The translations under genes were made by a program, and so were the position numbers. 8,538 nucleotides of DNA. Origin: JBLHGU01 sp047615875 (GTDB lineage: Bacteria > Pseudomonadota > Gammaproteobacteria > Arenicellales > CAJQKF01). Under the pieces are notes generated by a model. The model did not search any database and was not told the DNA's origin. It saw nothing but the letters and a program-made list of their open reading frames with translations. The DNA lies in contig JBLHGU010000221.1 of assembly GCA_047615875.1 (NCBI GenBank), forward strand, positions 1 through 8,538, in the 5' to 3' direction. This document shows, piece by piece, positions 1 through 5,228 of the stretch; within the stretch, counting starts at the first letter, position 1; each line of letters opens with the position of its first letter.

Positions 1-1250
1 CTTCAGTCACACGATGCGCATCCTTTTGTCCTCACTCGATAAATCCTCTGTCCGCGATGAAGTAGCCCGCTTAAAGGTTGACTTTAATGCGTTACGTGAC
101 GCAGGTAAAATCACCTTAGAAAGCCAGGTTTTAATGAACAGTATGTTCATGATCGTAGAACTGATCCTTTCTATCTTCCTCGAGAAGATGACTCGGAAAC
201 AAAGTAAAAACTCCAGCATCCCTCTTTCCCAAACAGGCAAAGACGATACCGCGGTCAGCAAGCCAGGGTCTCAAGGAAAAGGTCAGACGAAAACACCCTG
301 TTGGCTGCCAATGCCAGAACCGTTGAGCAAGTCAGCGTGGTAACAGTACCTACCTGTGAGGCCTGTGGACAGGACTTGTGCGAGGTCGCCTGCCAACATT
401 ACGAAAGACGCACCCAGAAGCCAGCTTGCTTAAATTCATTTTGCGATTGCATCAAGCGCTGGAACACTGGGAACAACAGGCCATAGAAGACCTGCTGGAT
501 CAACCGTGTCTACACGTTGATGAGACATCGTTACGGGTTGATCGGCAGAATCATTGGATTCATGTCTATTCCTCGGGCGAGATCACAGTGAAGAGATTGC
601 ATCGAAAACGCGGTACGGAGGCGATCAAAGAAATAGATATTATCCCGCGTTACGGCGGGACCATTGTGCACGATTGTTGGGCTTCTTATCTGTCCTTTGA
701 TCATTGTGGTCATGGCTTGTGTGGTTCACACCTGTTGCAGGAGTTGTCCTTCATTGTGGATGCCCATGACTACCGATGGGCGAAACACATGAAAAGATTG
801 TTGCAGAAGACGTGTCATGAGGTCAGTAGGAGCACGGATAAGTGTCTGAGTGAAAAGGGAGTCGCCAACGTGCAGAAACGCTATCGCTGCATTCTGACTC
901 AAGGCGAAGCCGAGTTACCGCCAATCCCCGATAAACCAAGTGGTAAGCGCGGGCGGATCGCGAAATCCGATGCGCACAATCTACTGGAGCGGTTGAGAAA
1001 GTATGAAACGGCGGTGCTTCTGTTTGCACAGGATTCGAATGTGCCGTTTACCAATAACCGTGCTGAGCGAGACTTGCGTATGGCCAAGGTCAAGCAGAAG
1101 GTCTCAGGCTGTTTTAGATCGGAACTTTATGCGCAAGCCTATTGCCGAATATCGAGTTATGTTCAGACCATGCAGAACAAGGGCTACAACCCGTTGCTGG
1201 CTATTCAGTTGGCGTTTGCTGGACAGGCCTCTGCATTGGGGGGCGAGTAG
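1..1250 (+). mobile_element. Remnant of an IS66-family insertion sequence, left part outside the window
   Basis: The stretch is occupied by a broken IS66 transposase reading frame, with no tnpA or tnpB visible because the window starts inside or just before the transposase gene. No terminal inverted repeat can be recognised on the right. Only about 6 bases after the transposase stop codon, sequence similar to the upstream region and coding part of the M23 peptidase gene begins. IS66 elements normally carry further sequence between the transposase stop and the right end, so the right end is probably missing and position 1250-1257 is likely a rearrangement junction. The element should be immobile on its own. 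Confidence 0.75.
2..1250 (+). pseudogene. IS66-family transposase (TnpC type), frameshifted and internally deleted
   Basis: Three consecutive reading frames together spell an IS66 transposase. Frame one (about 2-300, ATG at 14 but open to the window edge) carries the N-terminal helical segment, including LMNSMFMIVELILSIFLEK, and the linker. Frame two (about 301-396) carries the zinc-finger region with a CEAC pair and ends in HYERRT. Frame three (about 396-1250) resumes at EASLLKF and continues to the end. The DDE catalytic residues are all present in the last segment: Asp in HVDETS (near 519), Asp in VHDCWASY (near 672) and Glu in NNRAERDLRM (near 1065). From memory of intact relatives, about 80 codons are missing between HYERRT and EASLLKF, which removes the stretch joining the zinc finger to the catalytic core. 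The first frame change near 298-302 looks like a one-base indel. The 290-codon ORF from 378 to 1250 may be annotated elsewhere as an intact transposase, but its first dozen residues are out-of-frame noise. Confidence 0.9.
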
Positions 1251-1256
1251 TTACCT

Positions 1257-1553
1257 TTAAACACTATTTATAGGTATATCCGAATGATAACATTCACCAT
1301 AGCTCGTGCAGCGACAATACGCCTGGCAGGCTGCCCAGTGTATTTTCTGAAGCCTTACGGCCAAGTCGCAAGATGGGAGTAAGCGTAGGAACCGCTATTT
1401 TACCGGAGGGTGCGTCTACCATAGCACTTGTCTTTAACCCGAATCTTTCTGTTGCCGGTGGATCTGCCTCGGTAGACGGACATGAAGGCATAGTTATACA
1501 CGCCCCAAGGAACATCGGGGCTTGCCCCGGCTTCTGGAGCAGTCTTAGATTCC
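1257..1553 (+). pseudogene. Broken 5' copy of the M23 peptidase lipoprotein gene
   Basis: This stretch aligns with the reverse complement of 3156-3466, the upstream region and first part (about 95 codons) of the intact M23 gene. The block 1376-1506 aligns without gaps to the parent, with about 18 mismatches in 131 positions by hand count. The copy lost the parental start codon through a 9-base deletion just after GGTATAT. An ATG at 1284 arose in the position of a parental ATA. Reading from it gives a lipoprotein-like start with LAGC, then FLKPYGQVA, and stops at 1380-1382 after an indel. The second frame (1373 to about 1508) preserves GVSVG, FNPN and VDGHEGI. A further 2-base deletion near 1507 shifts the frame again into LAPASGAVLDS. 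Similarity ends near 1553, before the catalytic HLH region, so no active peptidase can result. Confidence 0.88.
1257..1553 (+). repeat. Left arm of an inverted duplication (pairs with 3156-3466)
   Basis: Plus-strand sequence here matches the minus-strand sequence of 3156-3466, including the shared non-coding lead TATAGGTATATC. The arms are separated by about 1.6 kb that holds the Sel1 gene and the 3' half of the intact M23 gene. The arms have diverged by substitutions and several indels, so the duplication is not recent. Confidence 0.85.
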
Positions 1554-1607
1554 TACTCACAGCATTCCCAATCCCAAAAGTGATGGTAAAGTAGCAGGAT
1601 AATTCTT

Positions 1608-1614
1608 GGGGAGG
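1608..1614 (+). promoter_or_regulatory. Ribosome binding site of the Sel1-repeat gene
   Basis: GGGGAGG lies 4 bases before the ATG at 1619. It is a strong Shine-Dalgarno match and fixes this start, which also gives a clean signal peptide. The SD lies about 55 bases beyond the last recognisable M23 similarity, so the gene has its own translation signal and does not depend on the pseudogene. Confidence 0.75.
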
Positions 1615-1618
1615 CAAT

Positions 1619-2557
1619 ATGTTGAAATTGGTAGTACTTCTTTTGGCGTTCGTCACGGGGAGTGTGATGGCGGAGACGTTTGAGGCGGGGCTGACTGCGT
1701 ACCAACGCGGGGACGAATGCATGGCATTGGACATTTGGAAGCCAATAGCTGAACGGGGTAATGCCTACGCCCAAAGTAACCTGGGTTTAATGTATCAAAC
1801 TGGTGCAGGTGTCCAGCAAGATGATTCCAATGCAATCTATTGGTATCGCAAGGCCGCTGATCAGGGTCATATCAACGCCCAGTTCAATTTGGGCTTGATG
1901 TACACCAATGGCGTTGGCCTCCAAAAAAAAATACATATCGATGAGGCACAGCGTTGGTATCGGAAAGCTGCAGAGCAGGGTGATGCCGAGGCACAATACA
2001 AGTTGGGCAGGATGTATGAAATCGGCACCGGGGCCCTTCAAAGCACTCGGGTGGCAGTTAGTTGGTATCATAAAGCGGCGGAGCAAAGTTTCGTTCCTGC
2101 CGGGGATGCATTGGAACGTCTGCAACAGATCGAGCAGATTAACCTGCTGAACCCCAGTGCTGCGGCAAAAAACCCAGAAACGCCTGGCGGTGAGAATTTA
2201 GAGTCTGTTAAAATCGCACGAAAAGCACGAACCGACCAGCAGCATGATCGATCAACTGATAACCTTCGGGCGCAGCCAACTGTGGCGAAACCACCAGCTT
2301 GGGGTAGCGCAGATTCACAGCCTGTCGAAAGGATTGAACGAACCGACCCCTATGTTCAATACAGATTAGGCTTGCGACATTTGACTGGCAAAGGTGTCCC
2401 GGTAGATTATGTGCGAGCATATGCGTGGTTAACACTGGCCAAGCAACAAGGTAGCAAGAAGGCTGCAGAATATCAGACTGTTATCCAAAGAATAATGACC
2501 AATAACCAGATTACCGAAGCCCAGAAACTTGCTGGCAAACTCAAAACGAAACCCTGA
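1619..2557 (+). CDS. Secreted Sel1-like repeat (TPR-like) protein
   Basis: This 312-residue protein starts with a Sec signal peptide: hydrophobic LVVLLLAFVTG, then VMA followed by ET, with likely cleavage after residue 18. It is therefore probably periplasmic. Three Sel1 repeats follow in tandem at about residues 47-82, 83-120 and 121-156. Each has the AQxxLGxMY helix and the WYxKAAEQ helix. A linker of about 85 residues rich in Ala, Pro, Gln and charge separates these from a fourth, more divergent repeat (about 243-278: VQYRLGLRHLTGKG, then YAWLTLAKQQG). Sel1 repeats form a helical solenoid used for protein-protein contacts; no enzymatic activity is expected. The second repeat is about 2 residues longer than usual and contains a run of nine A (1923-1931). 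The gene is transcribed alone, convergent with the M23 gene, and sits between the two arms of the inverted duplication. Its partner is unknown; other periplasmic Sel1 proteins act as envelope adaptors. Confidence 0.9.
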   Translation: MLKLVVLLLAFVTGSVMAETFEAGLTAYQRGDECMALDIWKPIAERGNAYAQSNLGLMYQTGAGVQQDDSNAIYWYRKAADQGHINAQFNLGLMYTNGVGLQKKIHIDEAQRWYRKAAEQGDAEAQYKLGRMYEIGTGALQSTRVAVSWYHKAAEQSFVPAGDALERLQQIEQINLLNPSAAAKNPETPGGENLESVKIARKARTDQQHDRSTDNLRAQPTVAKPPAWGSADSQPVERIERTDPYVQYRLGLRHLTGKGVPVDYVRAYAWLTLAKQQGSKKAAEYQTVIQRIMTNNQITEAQKLAGKLKTKP

Positions 2558-2803
2558 TCTGTAGAAGTGATTTGATGTATATGTCTAAACTCGATTCGAT
2601 AACTCAAAAAACAAGGTTCGACAAAATCTGACAATGACAGAACACTCTGAACGGACATTCAGGAGACTAAACGACTATAAGTGACCATGCCCGGACGATG
2701 ACCGCTTTTCTGAGCATTTGCACGGGAATTAATTTTTCCAAGTGGAGAATTTGTCGGTTTAACGGCCTCACTACCCCGGGCCTCACCCTATAGTGCTACC
2801 TGA
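2558..2803. other. Convergent intergenic region between the Sel1 gene and the M23 gene
   Basis: This gap separates two convergent stop codons. I see no gene in it. A weak hairpin, CTCTGAA with TTCAGGAG (one bulged G), lies around 2644-2664 but no T-run follows it. GGCCTCAC occurs twice close together near 2764-2786. Neither is a convincing terminator. Confidence 0.4.
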
Positions 2804-3442
2804 TTATTTACAGGGAACCGGATATGTTATCCTGAACGGCATTTCCGGGTAAACCTTCTCCCTATCAAAGCATGTTACTTTAGCGACTCCACCAAACCAG
2901 TATTTGTGCGGGTTCATCGGAGTGGTGATACGCCGCCCGGAATCGTCCTTCACCCTAATTTCGAAATGCAAATGGGGATAGCTCGCGTTAAAACCGCTGC
3001 TGCCGAGAGTCCCGACCTGCTGACCGCGGATAACCATATCTCCCATTTTCACAAGCCTTGTGTCGAGATGCAGGAGCCTGCTTTTTATCGACTCGCCATC
3101 CTCGTCCATCGTGTGTTCGATGGATACCTTGTTTCCGTAGAAAGGTCCATAAGATGAATCTAAGACGACACCAGAAGCCGGGGCAAGCACCGGTGTTCCT
3201 GTTGGAGCGTATATATCTATACCTTCATGTCCGTCTACAGAAGGTGATCCACCGTTACCAGAAGGATTCGGGTTAAAGCCAAGTGCTATGGTAGGCGCAC
3301 CGTCCGGTAGAATAACGATTCCTACGCTTACTCCCTTGGCATCTGATGCGACTTGACCGTAGGGTTTCAAAAAATACTCTGAGCAGCCTACCAGGATTGT
3401 TGTCACTGCAAGAACTATGGTAAATGTTATTATTCGGAGCAT
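2804..3442 (-). CDS. M23-family metallopeptidase lipoprotein (LytM domain)
   Basis: This 212-residue protein has a type II (lipoprotein) signal peptide with lipobox LVGC and lipidated Cys20. The next residue is Ser, not Asp, which favours transport to the outer membrane. The LytM/M23 domain spans about residues 70-165. It shows the zinc-ligand pattern GHEGID (His72, Asp76), the typical APTGTPVLAPASG turn, RLLHLD (His125), VIRGQQVGTLGSSG, and PHLHFE (His157, His159). All expected active-site residues are present, so a working zinc endopeptidase that cleaves peptidoglycan cross-bridges is likely. The C-terminal tail has two cysteines (191 and 211) that could form a disulfide. The protein is shorter than NlpD-type proteins and has no LysM domain. 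The start ATG at 3442 gives the signal peptide directly, though its SD is weak. A partial broken copy lies on the other strand at 1257-1553. The cellular target is inferred from the family only. Confidence 0.92.
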   Translation of the reverse strand: MLRIITFTIVLAVTTILVGCSEYFLKPYGQVASDAKGVSVGIVILPDGAPTIALGFNPNPSGNGGSPSVDGHEGIDIYAPTGTPVLAPASGVVLDSSYGPFYGNKVSIEHTMDEDGESIKSRLLHLDTRLVKMGDMVIRGQQVGTLGSSGFNASYPHLHFEIRVKDDSGRRITTPMNPHKYWFGGVAKVTCFDREKVYPEMPFRITYPVPCK

Positions 3443-3466
3443 CCAGATATACCTATAGATAGTTTA
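3156..3466 (-). repeat. Right arm of the inverted duplication (parent copy)
   Basis: This is the intact counterpart of 1257-1553. It covers the leader CTATCTATAGGTATATC and codons 1 to about 95 of the M23 peptidase gene. Because the reading frame is intact here and broken in the other arm, this arm is taken as the functional parent. Confidence 0.85.
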
Positions 3467-3757
3467 TGAATTATAAAGCGTAAAAGTTTTTTGGACAGAA
3501 GTATGTACAGAAACCAGGCGGCTATTAGATATCTATAATTGTGACTATTGATGACCGACAAGGGCAAACTACGAGCATAGCTGGTTAATTGAGTGCGGCT
3601 CAACGGTTTGATCGAAAGATTCGTTTGCTCTTTGCCTCTTGTATACTCAGAAGCGGCAATTAATGTCTATACTTTATTATCGTTGCAACCCTAAGTCTTT
3701 CCGCACCTAATGTGTAAAATTGCTCGGAAATTAGTACTTTTTCGTGCCTAAATAATT
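3443..3757. other. Intergenic region between the divergent M23 gene and FkbM pseudogene
   Basis: The region is AT-rich and contains no open reading frame I can support. It should hold the promoter of the M23 gene (see the TATAAT box at 3470-3475). It would also have held the promoter of the former methyltransferase gene on the plus strand, for which I found only weak -10-like strings such as TATACT near 3641 and TAAAAT near 3715, without matching -35 boxes. Confidence 0.4.
3470..3475 (-). promoter_or_regulatory. Candidate -10 box of the M23 peptidase gene
   Basis: On the minus strand this reads TATAAT, a perfect sigma-70 -10 box, 27 bases before the ATG at 3442. The best -35 at 17-base spacing (CTGTCC) is poor, so the promoter is either weak or activator-dependent. 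The box is not conserved in the broken copy at 1257, where similarity starts just downstream of it. Confidence 0.4.
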
Positions 3758-4338
3758 ATGGTACGACCTTTTTTGAACTTCAAAAAACATATGAGCAGAT
3801 TGGTATTTAACTCGCAGCAAGGTGAATATGCTTTTATCTTTCAAAACTTGATAAATAAGTCTCAACAGGATGGATGTTTCGTTGAACTAGGCGCCGTAGA
3901 TGGTATTAATTTTTCAAATAGTAAGTTTTTTTGAAGATCATCCAGGGTTTTCCAGAGTTCTAATTGAACCTGCACCTGCTGAATTTCGAAAGTTGGTAGC
4001 AAATCACCCAAACTGAAAAAACTATAACTGTGCAATATCGAAGCATCAAGGGGCCGGTAGCGGGTATTTCTAGAACATTAGCTGATCATCTCAGAAATAA
4101 ATTTCTTTCCAGAGCTGAGGAAATTGTTGTTGAATCACGCCCGATAGGAAAGATTTTAAATGAGGCGCACATAGAACATCTCGATGTCCTTTTTTTAGAT
4201 GTTGAAGGGGGCGAGTTAGATATTTTACAAACAGTCGATTGGAGCATTAGCGTATATCTTGTGGTAATTGAACTCGCTGAATTAAAACTCCGAAAGGAGG
4301 GAGTCGATCGTAGTATAAATGCCTTCTTTGGGCAGTAA
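3758..4338 (+). pseudogene. FkbM-family SAM-dependent methyltransferase, decayed
   Basis: The ATG at 3758 opens a frame of 58 codons containing the SAM-binding motif CFVELGAVDGINFSNSKFF. It ends in a TGA at 3932 because a run of T (3926-3932) has 7 instead of 6 bases. The next frame continues correctly with EDHPGFSRVLIEPAP and RKLVANHPN, then has an in-frame TGA at 4014, then NYNCAISKHQG. Near 4040-4075 the frame changes again and sequence appears to be missing. The third frame carries GISRTLADHL and SRPIGKILNEAHIEHLDVLF, then the conserved LDVEGGELDIL and VYLVVIEL, to TAA at 4336. Remnant sequence may run on to about 4434 in the same frame. FkbM enzymes O-methylate sugars or other small molecules, often in surface-polysaccharide clusters; no such cluster is visible here. 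The gene is certainly not functional as written. Confidence 0.88.
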
Positions 4339-4438
4339 CCGTATATTCCTGCTTCTTGTTCACGAGCAGCAATACGTGATGAGCTACAAAAATTAGGGGA
4401 ATCCGACAAAACACGGGTCCCCAATTTTATTTAAACTT

Positions 4439-4654
4439 TCAAGCCAGCATCCCAGGCAGCCCATGAAACGTTTTGTGAGGAAGTTCGGGAAAACGATAGA
4501 CGCGGGAGGTTAGTGGCATGTGCAAGGGCGATAGTTCAATGCCACTATTAAGGAAATTTGGATCGTATTCGAAGTCCGCCGTTTGTTGGCCTTGCCGCAG
4601 CGTCAGATAGCCGATCTCCGACCCCCAGAGCATAATGGTCGCGGTTTCCGTCAC
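4439..4654 (-). pseudogene. hipA: Truncated HipA toxin: N-terminal 71 residues only
   Basis: The remaining piece begins TETATIMLWGSEIGYLTL and ends HGLPGMLA, directly followed by TGA. This is the N-terminal subdomain of HipA kinases, where intact proteins normally go on with a DSLPD-like stretch and then some 350 residues of kinase fold. Nothing of the kinase core, with its ATP-binding and catalytic residues, is present, so the protein cannot phosphorylate its target (glutamyl-tRNA synthetase in the E. coli case). The start is GTG at 4654, overlapping the hipB stop as GTGA, a typical translationally coupled hipBA arrangement. The break lies at about 4441-4442, where the sequence abuts the end of the methyltransferase wreck. 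Whether the fragment is still made and still binds HipB is open. Confidence 0.88.
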
Positions 4655-5001
4655 CGCTCATCACCCCACTTCCACGGCGTGCCATCTTTAGAGGGTGCGG
4701 TCTTTTTTGAAGCCCGCTTAGGCAACGCCCTCTTCTCCTTTATGAGTTGCCTAGGTGTCACCGAAGGTTCCGGCACCAGAACCTCCAAATTTCCAAACAG
4801 ATTCAATACTCGCAGAACCCGTAGCAGGGTCTGGGTCTGAGTACTCTCGCCTGCCTCAAGTCGTTCCAGTGTCCGTTTGCCAATGCCTGCTTCTCGGGCC
4901 AGATCAGCCTGAGTAATGTTCAGAACTATACGAAACTGGGACAAACGGTTGCCCAGCTCTTCCAACGCCGCCTCGTCTGTATAGAGATTCTCAAATTTCA
5001 C
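4651..5001 (-). CDS. hipB: HipB-type antitoxin and transcriptional repressor (XRE-family HTH)
   Basis: This 116-residue protein has a Cro/C1-type helix-turn-helix at about residues 17-72: LGNRLSQFRIVLNITQADLA, then a recognition-helix region GIGKRTLERLEAGES, then LLRVLRVLNLF. A basic tail (about 88-105, rich in Lys, Arg and Ser) follows, ending with a WKWGDE motif that I recall from HipA-linked antitoxins of this subtype. HipB proteins bind their own promoter as dimers and neutralise HipA. The gene starts at GTG 5001, with AGGAAAG at 5013-5019 as the likely SD. It overlaps the start of the truncated hipA by 4 bases. Two candidate operators lie upstream (5034-5053 and 5171-5190). The open reading frame is undamaged although the toxin is lost, so it may persist as an orphan regulator. 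Confidence 0.9.
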   Translation of the reverse strand: MKFENLYTDEAALEELGNRLSQFRIVLNITQADLAREAGIGKRTLERLEAGESTQTQTLLRVLRVLNLFGNLEVLVPEPSVTPRQLIKEKRALPKRASKKTAPSKDGTPWKWGDER

Positions 5002-5033
5002 TATTCACCCAACTTTCCTAGTTACTTATAATA

Positions 5034-5053
5034 ACTCGCATTATATGGCGAAT
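5034..5053. promoter_or_regulatory. Candidate HipB operator O1
   Basis: The site reads ACTCGC, 8 bases, GCGAAT. It differs by one base from a perfect dyad and has the same half-site and spacing as 5171-5190. The known E. coli HipB operator also has two short half-sites separated by 8 bases (TATCC-N8-GGATA), although its bases differ. It overlaps the TATAAT box of the hipB promoter. Confidence 0.55.
5040..5045 (-). promoter_or_regulatory. Candidate -10 box of the hipB promoter
   Basis: The minus strand reads TATAAT, exactly in the 8-base spacer of the first candidate operator. Transcription would start near 5033, giving a leader of about 32 bases that includes the AGGAAAG SD. No good -35 is present (best ATTAAA at 16-base spacing). 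A repressor bound to the flanking half-sites would cover the box, fitting autoregulation. Confidence 0.5.
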
Positions 5054-5170
5054 AGAGTTGATTTAATAGTTATATCCGTAATATAAGACGAGTACTACAT
5101 AAGATTACTCAAACCTAGTTATAATTATTAAATCGTCTTTTATGCCAGAATATAGTGATTATTTAATACT

Positions 5171-5190
5171 ATTCGCAATTAATTGCGAAT
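5171..5190. promoter_or_regulatory. Candidate HipB operator O2, perfect 20-bp palindrome
   Basis: ATTCGC, AATTAATT, GCGAAT is a perfect palindrome over 20 bases. It lies 137 bp (centre to centre) from O1, on the far side of the intergenic region and 39 bp from the end of the TRAP permease gene. The whole stretch between hipB and the permease gene (5002-5228) is strongly AT-rich with no gene. As an alternative the palindrome could fold as a weak terminator hairpin for the permease transcript. I prefer an operator because of the matching half-sites in O1. Confidence 0.5.
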
Positions 5191-5228
5191 TAGGAGACTT
5201 ATACAATTATGGGGGAAAGTAAATATTT

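Noticed and set aside
1284..1382. Small lipoprotein gene starting with ITFTIARAATIRLAGC
   Set aside because: It is the frame-broken start of the M23 gene copy. The ATG is a secondary mutation, no SD is clear, and it stops after 32 codons.
1598..1603. GATAAT as a -10 box for the Sel1 gene
   Set aside because: A start site from it would fall within the Shine-Dalgarno sequence, leaving no usable leader.
1294..1734. 146-codon minus-strand open frame
   Set aside because: It crosses both the M23 pseudogene and the start of the Sel1 gene in antisense and makes no recognisable protein. It is a chance frame.
1787..2125. 112-codon minus-strand open frame
   Set aside because: It is entirely antisense to the Sel1 repeats, which are clearly coding on the plus strand.
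4583..4840. 85-codon plus-strand open frame over hipB and hipA
   Set aside because: It is antisense to recognisable HipB and HipA sequence, with no SD and no family resemblance.
5171..5190. Perfect palindrome as a rho-independent terminator of the permease gene
   Set aside because: The stem is AT-rich with only three G-C pairs per arm and no clear U-run in the direction of transcription. The matching second site at 5034-5053 favours an operator.
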